Origin: Alphaproteobacteria bacterium
Lineage (GTDB): Bacteria; Myxococcota_A; UBA796; UBA2385
Length of the DNA: 64,000 bases
NCBI GenBank assembly: GCA_020632755.1
Contig: JACKEY010000005.1
Coordinates: forward strand, 124,001 to 188,000
Reading direction: 5' to 3'
Part shown: in pieces, positions 1 through 8,891 of the stretch
Numbering within the stretch: the stretch's first letter is position 1
Layout: the number at the start of each line of letters is the position of its first letter
Position numbers and translations under genes: made by a program
Notes under the pieces: generated by a model
What the model was told of the DNA's origin: nothing
Seen by the model: only the letters and a program-made list of their open reading frames with translations
Database searches by the model: none

Positions 1-879
1 GTTGGTGGCCGCCACGATGCGGGTGTCGACCTTGACCATGTCGTGGCCGCCGACCCGTCGGAACCGCATCTCTTCGAGGACGCGCAGCAGGTTGACCTGC
101 ACGTTCAGGCTGGTCTCGCCGAGCTCGTCCAGGAACAGGGTGCCGCCGTCGGCCATCTCGAACACGCCCTGGCGGCGGCCGCTGGCGCCCGTGAAGCTGC
201 CCTTCTCGTGGCCGAACAGCTCGGACTCGAGCAGCGACTCGGTGAAGGCGCCGCAGTTCACGCTGATGAACGGCTTCTCGCGGCGACGGCTGCGCTCGTG
301 GATGGCGCGGCTCACCAGTTCCTTGCCGGTGCCGGTCTCGCCGCGGATCAGCACCGTGGCGTCGGTGGCCGCGACGGCGCGGATCTGGTCGAAGACCCGC
401 AGCATGCGCGGCGACTGGGTCAGCAGGTGGCTGAAGCCGTGGCGGTCGCGGACCTGCTCGCGGGCCCGCTCGAGCTCGCGCCCGCTGCGGGCTTCGGCCA
501 ACACCCCTTCGGCGGCTTCGGCCAGGCGGTGGCGGTTCACCGGGCGGGTGACGACGTCCATCGCGCCACGGCGCACGGCCTGCACGGCGATGTCCATGTC
601 GGGGGCGCCCATGGTGGCCAGCAGGGGAACGCCGGGGGCGCGCTCGCCGAGGACGTCCAGGATGCGGACGCCGCCCAGATCGGGCAGGTCCAGGCTGGTG
701 ACGACCAGGTCGGGCACCAGCTCGGGCAGCAGGGCCAGGGCTTCGCGGGCGCTGGCGGCGACCAGGATCTGGCGCCCCGGAGTCGACAGGGCCTGCTTGA
801 TCAGCGCTGCCGAGAGCTCTTGATCATCGACCACCAGGACGGTCTCGTTGATCGCCTGCGCTGTGCTCTGGGTGTCCAC
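1..879 (-). CDS. sigma-54-dependent response regulator (NtrC/AtoC family), 3' part outside window
   Basis: Transcriptional activator of RpoN promoters. The first 293 residues are visible. A receiver-like domain (about residues 13-130) starts with VLVVDD and is followed by an AAA+ domain with a Walker A GETGTGKE near residue 180, the ELFGHEKGSFTGA loop that contacts sigma-54 (GSFTGA rather than GAFTGA), and a Walker B region GGTLFLDE. The frame runs off the left edge, so the rest of the AAA+ domain and the DNA-binding helix are not seen. The GTG start at 879 follows a GGAG at about 5 nt; upstream codons remain open, so a longer N-terminus is possible. Odd: the usual phospho-acceptor Asp position is Ser62 (sequence VVTSLDLPD) and the conserved Lys is Arg112 (VVTRP), so phosphorylation is doubtful. 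It is divergent from the next gene across 154 bp. Confidence 0.9.
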   Translation of the reverse strand, partial: MDTQSTAQAINETVLVVDDQELSAALIKQALSTPGRQILVAASAREALALLPELVPDLVVTSLDLPDLGGVRILDVLGERAPGVPLLATMGAPDMDIAVQAVRRGAMDVVTRPVNRHRLAEAAEGVLAEARSGRELERAREQVRDRHGFSHLLTQSPRMLRVFDQIRAVAATDATVLIRGETGTGKELVSRAIHERSRRREKPFISVNCGAFTESLLESELFGHEKGSFTGASGRRQGVFEMADGGTLFLDELGETSLNVQVNLLRVLEEMRFRRVGGHDMVKVDTRIVAATN

Positions 880-1033
880 CAACACTCCGATCCCGTACAG
901 TGTGCCGCCTGGGCTCCCGCTCGGTTCCGGTGACAGCGTCGGAGACGGGGACAGCCCGCCCCCAGGACGAAGCGGTCCGCCCGCCGAAGCGAGCGAGAGC
1001 GCCGGTCCGAATGGGGGAGTCGCCGGAGACCCG

Positions 1034-2818
1034 ATGACACCGCGCCTGAACCAGGGGAGCGTTCAAGAGAACACGGCGTCGCAACGACGGCAAGCGGCTG
1101 TCACGAAGCAGTCGAAGGGCATCCTGCTGGCGGCCGTCTCGACCGCGCTGGCGACGGCCGGGGTGGTGCTGTGGACGGGGCGCGCGCCCTGGAGCGCCGC
1201 GGTCGGCAGCCCGCTGGGCGAGGCCGACAACCACCTGTGGATGTACGCGCGGGCGACGCGAACGCTCCTCGGCGCCGACGCTCCGTGGGCCAACCTGCCC
1301 GACGGCGTGCCGATCCCGCTGATGGACCCGGTCAACCTGCCGCTCTACCTGCTCGGTGCAGCGGCGGGCCCCCAGGCCGGCTGGAACCTGGCCGCGCTGC
1401 TGCTGGTCGCCCTGTCCGGGCTCTCGGCCTTCGCCCTGTCGCGCGAGCTCGGGGCCGACCGCGGGGCCTTCGTGGCGCTGGTGGCCGGCAGTGCCGCGCC
1501 CGCCCTGGCAGGCGTGGTGGACTTCGGCCTGACCGAGGCCTGGGGTGTGGGCTGGCTGGGCCTGCATGCCGCGCTGCTGCTGCGCTTCGGCAGGGACGGG
1601 CGCTGGCCGTCGGCCCTGGGAGCAGGCCTGTGCCTGGCCCTCGCCGCGCTGCAGGGCTGGTACCAGGCGCTGTTCTGCCTGGTCGTCGAGCCGGTGCTGG
1701 TGCTGGCTTGCCTGGGCCGCGGGGGCGGGCGCCGCATCCCGGGCATCGTCGCGCAGGGGCTGCTCGCGCTGGCCGCCACCCTGCCGGCCTTCCTGGGGCT
1801 GCGGGACGCGCAGGCGCTGTGGAGCGGCCGCTGGCACGCGCCGCCCGTGTCGCCTCCTCCCTTCCGCCCCGACTGGACCACGCTGCCGATCGGTGGGGCC
1901 GACCTGCTGACCCTGTTCCGGCCGGCCCTCGAGACGGTCGCGCCGAGCAAGGCGGTCTACCTGGGCGTCGTGGTGCTGGCGCTCTGCGCGCTGGGGCTGG
2001 TGCTGCGCCGCCGGGGTGTGGCGCTCCTGCTGCTGTGCGCGGGCTTGCTGCTGGCGCTGGCCCTGGGTCCCTGGCCGACCTCGGCTGGCCGCCCGCTGGG
2101 GGTGCCGGGGCCTGCGATGGCGCTGCTGCGGCTGTTCCCCGACCTTCAGGGTCTCTCCCACTGGCACCGCGCCGTGGTGGCCGCCGTGCCCTTCCTGGCG
2201 GCGGCCGCGGGGCTCGGCGCCGACGGCCTCCTCGGCCGCTTGCGACCGGGACTCCAGCGCGTGGCCGTGCCGGCCCTGGCGCTGCTGGTCCTCGCCGATG
2301 GCCTCCTCCTCTCCGTCACCCCCTGGCCTCGGCCGTCCATCCCCCGCGAGGTCCCCGACAGCCTGCTCGCCCTGCGCGACGAGGCCGCCTCCCTCCCTCC
2401 CGACGCCTCCCGCGGTGTCGTCCAGCTGCCCTTCGACAACGGTCGGCTGCCGTTCAGCGACGAGCCCGCCCGCCGCTACGACCGCTGGCAGGTGCTGCAC
2501 GGCCTGCCGCGCAGCGAGTCCTACGAGTCCGTCGACGCCCTGCTCGACCGCAGCCGCCTGGTCGCCGGCTGGCAGGAAGCCACCGGGCAGCGATCGACCC
2601 TGCCGCCCGAGCAGCGCCCGCGCCTGCGCAACGCGCCGGTGCTGGACGACGCCGACACCGTCGCGATCGAGGTGCAGCGGCTGCAGGACTGGGGCTATCG
2701 CTGGGTGGTGCTGCACCGCGATAGGACGCCCACCCCGGACCGGGCCGAGGAAGCGGTGACTGCCGCCCTGGGTCCTCCGCGCGTGCACGGCGACGACCGT
2801 GTGTGGAGGCTGCCGTGA
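1034..2818 (+). CDS. polytopic membrane protein, GT-C/YfhO-like
   Basis: A 594-residue integral membrane protein of unknown exact role. Many hydrophobic helices are visible from about residue 30 to 470, followed by a soluble C-terminal part. The early periplasmic-type segment EADNHLWMYARA and a long, multi-helix body resemble membrane glycosyltransferases of the GT-C fold that use polyprenyl-linked sugars, but no diagnostic catalytic motif is certain. The ATG at 1034 is chosen because GGAG lies 5 nt upstream; the same frame is open further upstream but those residues are Pro/Gly/Ser-rich and not hydrophobic. Its stop codon overlaps the next ATG by one base (TGATG), so it is probably translationally coupled to the phospholipase D-like gene. 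Confidence 0.75.
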   Translation: MTPRLNQGSVQENTASQRRQAAVTKQSKGILLAAVSTALATAGVVLWTGRAPWSAAVGSPLGEADNHLWMYARATRTLLGADAPWANLPDGVPIPLMDPVNLPLYLLGAAAGPQAGWNLAALLLVALSGLSAFALSRELGADRGAFVALVAGSAAPALAGVVDFGLTEAWGVGWLGLHAALLLRFGRDGRWPSALGAGLCLALAALQGWYQALFCLVVEPVLVLACLGRGGGRRIPGIVAQGLLALAATLPAFLGLRDAQALWSGRWHAPPVSPPPFRPDWTTLPIGGADLLTLFRPALETVAPSKAVYLGVVVLALCALGLVLRRRGVALLLLCAGLLLALALGPWPTSAGRPLGVPGPAMALLRLFPDLQGLSHWHRAVVAAVPFLAAAAGLGADGLLGRLRPGLQRVAVPALALLVLADGLLLSVTPWPRPSIPREVPDSLLALRDEAASLPPDASRGVVQLPFDNGRLPFSDEPARRYDRWQVLHGLPRSESYESVDALLDRSRLVAGWQEATGQRSTLPPEQRPRLRNAPVLDDADTVAIEVQRLQDWGYRWVVLHRDRTPTPDRAEEAVTAALGPPRVHGDDRVWRLP

Positions 2819-4017
2819 TGATCTCCCTCCTGCTCTCCCTCTCCGCCCCCGCCCTCGCTGGGGGCGACCAGCTGCGGCTCATCGAGACCACGCCCGTGCA
2901 GACGGTACTCGACCACCCCGACATCCCCGAGGCGGTCGACGTGTGGGTCGAGCGCATCGACGGAGCGCAGCGCACCCTGGACCTGTCGCACTTCTACGTC
3001 GCGGCCAAGCCCGCCGACGAAGGCGGCGACGGCCCCGACCCCCTGCGGCGGGTGCTCGACGCCCTGGATCGGGCGGCGACGCGGGGCGTGGCCATCCGGT
3101 TCATCGTGGACGGCACCTTCCGCGGCAGCGACGAGGCCCTGCTCACGGCCCTCGACGAGAACCCCGCCATCGACCTGCGGCGCATCGACCTGAAGGAACA
3201 GACCGGCGGCGTGCAGCACGCCAAGTACATGGTCATCGACGGCGAGCGCGTGGTGGTCGGCAGCCAGAACTTCGACTGGCGCAGCCTGCAGCACGTCCAG
3301 GAGCTCGGCATGGACGTGCAGGCGCCGGCCCTGGCCCGCATCTTCGGCGACGTCTTCGAGAGCGACTGGACCCTGGCGGGTGGTGGCCCGCCGGTGACCG
3401 CGGTCGACGAAGACGCCGGCCCCTACAAGCTCGCGACGCCCGGCGGCAAGGTGCAGGTCCGCCCCGCCCTGTCGCCCCAGGGCCTGCTGCCCGACGCCGA
3501 CCTGTGGGATCTGCCGCAGCTGGTCGCGATGATCGATGGTGCGAAGTCCCGGGTGCGCGTCCAGGTGATGTCCTACACCACCAAGAACTACGACGGCAGC
3601 GAGTTCCACGACCTGGACGACGCGCTGCGGCGAGCGGCCGGACGCGGCGTGCAGGTCCAGCTCGTGGTGAGCCACTGGAGCCAGACCGACAAGAAGCTCG
3701 CGGTGCTGCGCGACCTGATGGCCGTCGACGGGATCGAGGTCCGGTTCGCGACCATCCCGCCCCACGACAGCGGGTTCATCCCCTTCGCCCGGACCATCCA
3801 CAGCAAGTACATGGTCGTCGACGGCCGGAAGTCCTGGGTCGGGACCAGCAACTGGTCGGGCGACTACTTCCACGGCAGCCGCAACATGGGCCTGGTCATC
3901 GACGGCAAGCCCATCGCCGCGCAGCTGGACGCGGTCTTCCTGTCGCTGTGGGACAGCCCCTACGCCGAGCCGGTCGACCCCGACCGGGTCTACGACAAGC
4001 CGCGGATCGCCAATTGA
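2818..4017 (+). CDS. exported phospholipase D-family protein with two HKD motifs
   Basis: A 399-residue member of the phospholipase D superfamily, which hydrolyses or transfers phosphodiester bonds through two HxKxxxxD half-sites. Both are complete here: HAKYMVID at residues 134-141 and HSKYMVVD at 328-335, each followed by the usual G-[ST]-x-N element (GSQN, GTSN). The N-terminus MISLLLSLSAPALAGG is a typical cleavable signal peptide, so the enzyme probably acts in the periplasm or outside. The substrate (phospholipid, cardiolipin synthesis or nucleic acid) cannot be told from sequence. GGAGG lies 9 nt before the ATG, which overlaps the stop of the upstream membrane gene. The stop is overlapped by the TTG start of the next gene. 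Confidence 0.88.
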   Translation: MISLLLSLSAPALAGGDQLRLIETTPVQTVLDHPDIPEAVDVWVERIDGAQRTLDLSHFYVAAKPADEGGDGPDPLRRVLDALDRAATRGVAIRFIVDGTFRGSDEALLTALDENPAIDLRRIDLKEQTGGVQHAKYMVIDGERVVVGSQNFDWRSLQHVQELGMDVQAPALARIFGDVFESDWTLAGGGPPVTAVDEDAGPYKLATPGGKVQVRPALSPQGLLPDADLWDLPQLVAMIDGAKSRVRVQVMSYTTKNYDGSEFHDLDDALRRAAGRGVQVQLVVSHWSQTDKKLAVLRDLMAVDGIEVRFATIPPHDSGFIPFARTIHSKYMVVDGRKSWVGTSNWSGDYFHGSRNMGLVIDGKPIAAQLDAVFLSLWDSPYAEPVDPDRVYDKPRIAN

Positions 4018-4508
4018 GCCCGCTGTGGCTGGTCGCCGTGGTGCACGCGGGCGAGCCTGCGCCGCCTGCATCGACGTCCGGACCGGCCTCTACGGCGGCC
4101 GCCACACAGTCCGCCGCGCCCCCCTGCGACGTCGAAGTGGTCGACGTGCTCGCCGACGAGCGGTTCCGGGGCCAGCGTCTGACCCCCGCCTTCGCCGCGA
4201 TCCTCGAGAACATGTCGCCCGAGAGCCTGGAGTTCCACCACGCCGAGAGTCACGCGTCCACCTACCGGCAGTGCACCTATACCGTGGTCGTGAACGGCCA
4301 GCGCTACCGGTTCGTGGACGACTGGGACACCACCCTCGAAGACAAGCCCGACGACTGGTGCGAGCAGGCCCGGGCCGAGGTCGCGACGAGCATCCGCACG
4401 GCCACGGCGCAGTGCACCGACCTGCACCGGGGCGCGTACTGGGGCAGTGACCTGGTCCCGCTGCCAGCCACCGATAGGCCGCCCGCCGCGAAGCCGTCGG
4501 CCGACTGA
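4014..4508 (+). CDS. small exported protein of unknown function
   Basis: A 164-residue protein that I do not recognise. The likely start is TTG at 4014, overlapping the TGA of the phospholipase D-like gene, since it gives a short signal peptide (MSPLWLVAVVHAGE) followed by an Ala/Ser/Thr/Pro-rich linker; a GTG at 4040 is an alternative. The rest, from about residue 40, is a compact folded-looking segment with four Cys (PPCDVEV, RQCTYTV, DWCEQ, AQCTD), which could form two disulfides in the periplasm. The tight coupling with the two preceding genes suggests a shared envelope-related job, but this is only context. Confidence 0.65.
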   Translation: MSPLWLVAVVHAGEPAPPASTSGPASTAAATQSAAPPCDVEVVDVLADERFRGQRLTPAFAAILENMSPESLEFHHAESHASTYRQCTYTVVVNGQRYRFVDDWDTTLEDKPDDWCEQARAEVATSIRTATAQCTDLHRGAYWGSDLVPLPATDRPPAAKPSAD

Positions 4509-4538
4509 CCTGGCACCGTCCTTGCTTTGACGGCGGCC

Positions 4539-5135
4539 ATGAAGCGCCTCCTCCCCCTGCTCGGTCTGCTGCTCATGTCCCTCTCCCTCTGGGTCGGCGC
4601 CGCCGTCCTCCTCGACTGGCACGGCCGCCGCTCCGCCCCCGACGGTGCCTACGACGCCGTCATCGTCGCGGGCTGCCGCGTCGGTCCGGACGGGCTGCCC
4701 AGCAAGGCCCTCGCCCGCCGCACCCGACACGGGGTGCGCCTGTGGCAGGAGGGCCGCGCGCCGGTGCTGGTGTTCACCGGCGGGGTCGGCACCTTCCCGC
4801 CGGCCGAGGCGGTGGCCGCGGCCGAGCTCGCGCGCTCGTTGGGCGTGCCCGACGCGGCCATCGTCATCGAGGACCGCAGCACGTCGACCGAGGAGAACGC
4901 CCGCCACGCCGCCGAGCAGCTGGCCGAGCGCGGCGTCGCCGGAGACCGCGTGCTGGTCGTCAGCGACGCCTACCACGTGTTCCGCGCCACCCGCGTCTTC
5001 GCCCGGCACTTCCCGTCGGTCGATGGCGTGGGCAGCACGCCGGGGCCGTGGGTCCGGGTGCGCGGAAGCCTGCGCGAGGTGCTGGCCGTCGGCGGCTACC
5101 TGGCGATGGGCCGGATCGACCTGCTTCCGCGCTGA
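4539..5135 (+). CDS. YdcF/SanA-like membrane-anchored protein (DUF218)
   Basis: A 198-residue protein with one N-terminal membrane helix (MKRLLPLLGLLLMSLSLW region) and a DUF218 domain. Family hallmarks visible are the first strand DAVIVAGCRVGPDG, the R-rich helix with LWQEG, VLVFTGG, the STSTEENAR motif and the VVSDAYHVFRA segment. Relatives (SanA, ElyC, YdcF of E. coli) affect envelope integrity and vancomycin permeability or undecaprenyl-phosphate metabolism; the chemistry is unsettled. The ATG at 4539 is used because it starts right before the hydrophobic helix; an in-frame TTG lies 12 nt upstream. It is followed by a strong convergent terminator. Confidence 0.82.
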   Translation: MKRLLPLLGLLLMSLSLWVGAAVLLDWHGRRSAPDGAYDAVIVAGCRVGPDGLPSKALARRTRHGVRLWQEGRAPVLVFTGGVGTFPPAEAVAAAELARSLGVPDAAIVIEDRSTSTEENARHAAEQLAERGVAGDRVLVVSDAYHVFRATRVFARHFPSVDGVGSTPGPWVRVRGSLREVLAVGGYLAMGRIDLLPR

Positions 5136-5149
5136 TCCATCGAGACGAG

Positions 5150-5188
5150 CACGGGCGCAATCCGGAGTGGATCCGGACCGCGCCCGTG
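5150..5188. terminator. strong bidirectional hairpin between convergent genes
   Basis: Outer stem CACGGGCGC (5150-5158) pairs with GCGCCCGTG (5180-5188), and an inner stem is made by two TCCGGA hexamers (5161-5166, 5172-5177) around a 5-nt loop, with only an AA/CC mismatch between. It sits exactly between the YdcF-like gene and the thiolase gene, which converge. No U tract follows, as is usual in such GC-rich DNA. Confidence 0.6.
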
Positions 5189-5204
5189 GAGATCGGTCCG
5201 AGGA

Positions 5205-6389
5205 CTACGCTGCCGCCTCGTTCTCGAAGACCGCAGCCGCGCCCATGCCGCCGCCGATGCACATGCTGACGATGCCGTAGCGGGTGTCGGTCCGCTTCAT
5301 CTCGTGCAGCAGCGTGGCGGTGAGCTTGGCGCCGGTGCAGCCCAGCGGGTGGCCGAGCGCGATGGCGCCGCCGTTGACGTTGACCTTGTCCGGGTCGATG
5401 CCCAGGTCCTGGACGCAGTACACGGCCTGGCTGGCGAAGGCCTCGTTGATCTCGAACAGGCCGACGTCGTCCAGGGAGATGCCCGCGGCCTGGACGGCCT
5501 TGGGGATGGCTTCCTTGGGGCCGATGCCCATGATCTCCGGCGGCACGCCGACGACCTGGTAGCTGCGCAGGACGCCGAGCACGGGCAGGCCGAGCTCCTC
5601 GGCCTTGGCGCGGCTCATGATCAGCGTGGCGGCGGCGCCGTCGCTCATCTGGCTGCTGTTGCCGGCGGTGCTGGCGCCGTCGGTCGAGAAGGCCGGGCGC
5701 AGCTTGCCCAGGCCCTCGGCGGTGGTGCCGCGGCGGATGCCGTCGTCGATGGTGACGGTGACGTCGTGCCAGCGGCTGCCGTCGTAGACGCGGGTCTCGA
5801 CGGGCACGATCTCCTCGGCGAACTTGCCGCCGTCGATCGCCGCGATGGCCTTGTCGTGGCTGCTGGCCGCGAAGGCGTCCTGTGCCTCGCGCGAGATGCC
5901 GTACTTCCGGGCGACGTTCTCGGCGGTGATGCCCATGGGCGTGTACAGCCCGGGGTTCTCTTCCATCACCGTCGGGTTCGGGCTCGGCCGGTCGCCGCCC
6001 ATGGGGATCATGGACATGCTCTCGACGCCGCCGGTCAGGGCGACGTCCATCCAGCCGGCCTGGATGGTGGCAGCGGCCTGGGCCAGGCTCTGCAGGCCGG
6101 AGCTGCAGAAGCGGTTGATGGTCAGCGCGGGCACGCTGTCGGGCAGGCCGGCGGCCAGCGCGGCGATGCGGGCGACGTTCATGCCCTGCTCGCCTTCCGG
6201 CATGGCGGTGCCGATGACGACGTCGCCGATCAGGGCGGGATCGAAGCCGGGCACGCGCTCGAGCAGGCCCTGGATGGCGATCTTCATCAGGTCGTCGGGG
6301 CGGGTGTCCTTCAGGCCGCCCTTGAAGGCCTTGGTGACCGGCGTGCGCACGGCGGCGACGACGACCACGTCACGGGGGTTCTTCGACAT
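5205..6389 (-). CDS. fadA: acetyl-CoA acyltransferase (thiolase)
   Basis: A 394-residue thiolase, the last step of beta-oxidation: 3-ketoacyl-CoA plus CoA gives acetyl-CoA and a shortened acyl-CoA. The nucleophilic Cys95 is in NRFCSSGLQ, His347 in ALGHPLGCTG and the acid/base Cys377 in SMCIGGGMG; all three match the family and the length is normal. Translation starts at ATG 6389, 4 nt after GGAGG. It lies 87 bp downstream of the multifunctional beta-oxidation gene on the same strand, so the two form the usual fadBA-type pair and may be controlled from the palindrome upstream of that gene. A biosynthetic acetoacetyl-CoA thiolase is the alternative, but the neighbour makes degradation more likely. 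Confidence 0.93.
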   Translation of the reverse strand: MSKNPRDVVVVAAVRTPVTKAFKGGLKDTRPDDLMKIAIQGLLERVPGFDPALIGDVVIGTAMPEGEQGMNVARIAALAAGLPDSVPALTINRFCSSGLQSLAQAAATIQAGWMDVALTGGVESMSMIPMGGDRPSPNPTVMEENPGLYTPMGITAENVARKYGISREAQDAFAASSHDKAIAAIDGGKFAEEIVPVETRVYDGSRWHDVTVTIDDGIRRGTTAEGLGKLRPAFSTDGASTAGNSSQMSDGAAATLIMSRAKAEELGLPVLGVLRSYQVVGVPPEIMGIGPKEAIPKAVQAAGISLDDVGLFEINEAFASQAVYCVQDLGIDPDKVNVNGGAIALGHPLGCTGAKLTATLLHEMKRTDTRYGIVSMCIGGGMGAAAVFENEAAA

Positions 6390-6442
6390 GGGGTCCTCCA
6401 GAGAGGATGAGAAGTGGAGAGGGGGAGGAGAGGGGAGCCGTG

Positions 6443-6466
6443 GCGCCCTCCCGTGAAGGAGGGCGC
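6443..6466 (-). other. intercistronic hairpin between beta-oxidation genes
   Basis: A perfect 9-bp inverted repeat, GCGCCCTCC (6443-6451) and GGAGGGCGC (6458-6466) with a 6-nt loop, lies directly after the stop of the multifunctional enzyme and before the thiolase ribosome-binding site. It has no T tract. It may be an attenuating or mRNA-stabilising hairpin that sets the ratio of the two enzymes. Confidence 0.45.
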
Positions 6467-6476
6467 GCGCTGCGGA

Positions 6477-8861
6477 TCAGTTGCGGAGGGGCTTGCCCTT
6501 CATGAGCATGTGCTGGATGCGGGCCTGGGTCGCTTCCATGCCGCACAGGGTCAGGAAGGCCTCGCGCTCCAGGGCGAGCACCTCGTCCTCGTCGAACCAC
6601 CGGCCGCGGGGGATGTCGCCGCCGGTCATGACGCGGGCCAGCTCCTTGCCGACGACCACGTCGTGGTCGGTGGCGTACTTGCCCTCGTGCATCTGGTACA
6701 GGAACAGCTCGATGGCGGCGCGGCCCTGGGGACCGGGCAGCTTGAACCGACGCTTGCGGGGCGGGGTGTAGCCGCCCTGGGCCAGGCCGAGCGCGGCCTT
6801 CTTGGCGTCGTGGATCAGCTGGTCGGGGTCCAGGGTCAGCCGGTCGGTCGGCCGCAGGTAGCCGATGGCGCGGGCTTCTTCGGCGCTGGTGGCGACCTTC
6901 GCCAGGGCGATGTTCTTGTAGGCCGCCTGGACGAAGGGGTTCGGGTCGTACTCGGTGCCTTCGGGGATGTCGCCCAGGTAGCGGGTGAGCATCTCCTTGC
7001 AGCCGCCGCCGGCCGGGATGAGCCCGACGCCGACCTCGACCAGGCCCATGTACAGCTCGCCGGCCGCCTGGGTGTGGGCGGAGTGCATCGCCACCTCGGC
7101 GCCGCCGCCCAGGGTCAGGCCCCAGGGTGCGGTGACGACCGGGCGCTTGCTGTACTTGGCGCGCTGCAGGGTGGTCTGCAGGGTCTCGATCATGGTCTCG
7201 AGGGTCTTCCAGTCGCCCTGCATGGCGGCCATGCCGACCATCATCAGGTTGGCGCCGGCGCTGAAGGCGTTGCCGCCCTGGTTGCCGATGACCAGCGCTT
7301 CCCACTTGCCCTCGTCCAGCTCGTCCAGCGCGCGGTGGGCCAGCTCGACGATGCCGTCGTCCAGGGCGTTCATCTTGGTGCGGAAGGACAGGCCCAGCAC
7401 GCCGTCGCCCAGGTCGTAGAGCTCGGCGGAGGGGTTGAAGGCGACGACCTTCTGCTGGGCCTTGAGGTCCGGCAGGATCAGCCACGAGGACGGCTGGTCG
7501 ACCAGCTTGCTGCCGCCGCTGCCGACGCACCAGTAGGTCATCCGGCCCTGGGCGTCGCGCTCGTAGAAGCTCTTGCGGCCGCTCTGCAGCATGGACAGGA
7601 CCCACGCCGGCACGGTCAGGCCGTCGGCCTGCATGCGCTCGACGCTCTCGGCGACGCCGATGGCGTCCCAGGACTCGAAGGGACCCATGTCCCAGGCGAA
7701 GCCCCAGCGCATGGACCGGTCGATGTTGACGATGTCGTCGGCGATCTCGGGGATGCGGTTGGCGCTGTAGATCAGCGTGTCGGCGGTGACCTTCCAGGCG
7801 AACTGCGCGGCCTTGTCGTCACCGGCCAGGACGGCCTTGACCTTGTCGCCGGCCGACTCCTTGTTGCGGGCCTTGCCCAGGCTGTCGAACCGGACCTTGG
7901 CGGCCGGCGCGTACTCGCCGGTCTCCAGGTTGCGGGCCAGGATCACGCGGCCGCCGCTGGCGTCGCGGGACTTCATGTAGAAGCCCTTGCCGCCCTTGTC
8001 GCCGGTGGCGCCTTCTTCGACCATCTTCGTCAGCCAGCCCGGCACGACGAAGCGCTCGCGCATCTCGTCGTCGGGGCAGCCGGCGTGCACGGTCTCGAGC
8101 ACGTGGGACAGGGTGTCGTTGCCGACCAGGTCGGCGGTCCGGAAGACCGCGGACTTGGGGCGGCCCATGGCCGGGCCGAACACCGCGTCCACCTCTTCGA
8201 CCGTCAGGCCGAGCGCGCCCATGTGGTGGAACACGCTGACCATGCCGAAGGTGCCGATGCGGTTGGCGATGAAGTTCGGCGTGTCCTTGCCGAAGACGAT
8301 GCCCTTGCCCATCTTCTCGCGGCCGAAGTCGGCCACGGCCTGGGCCACGTCGGGGCGGGTGTCCGGGCCGATGACCAGCTCGAGCAGCCGCATGTAGCGG
8401 ACCGGGTTGAAGAAGTGCATCACCAGGAAGTGGGCCCGCATCTCGGGGCTCATCTCCGCGGCCATCTCGTCCAGGCTCAGGCCGGACGTGTTCGTCGCGA
8501 CGATGGCGTGGGGGGCGCGGTTCTTCTCGACCCAGTCGAACACGATGTTCTTGATCTTGATGTTCTCGACCACGGCCTCGATGATCAGGTCGCACTCGCC
8601 CAGCAGGGCCCCGTCGTCTTCGTAGTTGGCGGGGGTGATCAGGCTGGACAGTTCCTTCTTGTAGAAGGCGGCCGGCTTGAGCTTCGTGGCGTTGACGATG
8701 CCGTCGATCGCCAGCTTGCTGCGCGGCTCACCGTCGGCGAGTCCCTTGGGGACGATGTCGTAGAGGACCGACGGCACGCCGGCGTTGGCCAGGTGGGCGG
8801 CGATGCCCTGGCCCATCACGCCGGCGCCGAGGACGGCGACCTTTCGGATCTGCGTGGCCAT
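6477..8861 (-). CDS. fadN: 3-hydroxyacyl-CoA dehydrogenase / enoyl-CoA hydratase (FadN type)
   Basis: A 794-residue bifunctional beta-oxidation enzyme: hydration of trans-2-enoyl-CoA and NAD-dependent oxidation of the 3-hydroxyacyl-CoA. Domain order is dehydrogenase first: the Rossmann motif VAVLGAGVMGQGIAAHLA occupies residues 8-25 and the C-terminal 3HCDH domain follows to about residue 400. The crotonase-fold part comes after, with GNQGGNAFSAGANLMM near residue 520 and GLTLGGGAEVAMH near 590. This order matches Bacillus FadN rather than E. coli FadB, where the hydratase comes first. GGAG lies 5 nt before ATG 8861. The gene heads a unit with the thiolase and is preceded by a FadR-like operator. 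Confidence 0.92.
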   Translation of the reverse strand: MATQIRKVAVLGAGVMGQGIAAHLANAGVPSVLYDIVPKGLADGEPRSKLAIDGIVNATKLKPAAFYKKELSSLITPANYEDDGALLGECDLIIEAVVENIKIKNIVFDWVEKNRAPHAIVATNTSGLSLDEMAAEMSPEMRAHFLVMHFFNPVRYMRLLELVIGPDTRPDVAQAVADFGREKMGKGIVFGKDTPNFIANRIGTFGMVSVFHHMGALGLTVEEVDAVFGPAMGRPKSAVFRTADLVGNDTLSHVLETVHAGCPDDEMRERFVVPGWLTKMVEEGATGDKGGKGFYMKSRDASGGRVILARNLETGEYAPAAKVRFDSLGKARNKESAGDKVKAVLAGDDKAAQFAWKVTADTLIYSANRIPEIADDIVNIDRSMRWGFAWDMGPFESWDAIGVAESVERMQADGLTVPAWVLSMLQSGRKSFYERDAQGRMTYWCVGSGGSKLVDQPSSWLILPDLKAQQKVVAFNPSAELYDLGDGVLGLSFRTKMNALDDGIVELAHRALDELDEGKWEALVIGNQGGNAFSAGANLMMVGMAAMQGDWKTLETMIETLQTTLQRAKYSKRPVVTAPWGLTLGGGAEVAMHSAHTQAAGELYMGLVEVGVGLIPAGGGCKEMLTRYLGDIPEGTEYDPNPFVQAAYKNIALAKVATSAEEARAIGYLRPTDRLTLDPDQLIHDAKKAALGLAQGGYTPPRKRRFKLPGPQGRAAIELFLYQMHEGKYATDHDVVVGKELARVMTGGDIPRGRWFDEDEVLALEREAFLTLCGMEATQARIQHMLMKGKPLRN

Positions 8862-8891
8862 GGTTGCTCCGATGGAGGGAGGTGAAGTTCA

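Noticed and set aside
848..1033. Longer N-terminus for the first membrane protein (open frame from 848)
   Set aside because: The extra 62 residues are Pro/Gly/Ser-rich, overlap the opposite gene's start and lack a ribosome-binding site; ATG 1034 has one.
824..2788. A 654-codon minus-strand open frame opposite the first membrane protein
   Set aside because: Gln/Arg/Gly-rich translation without a fold-like pattern; the plus strand encodes clear membrane helices.
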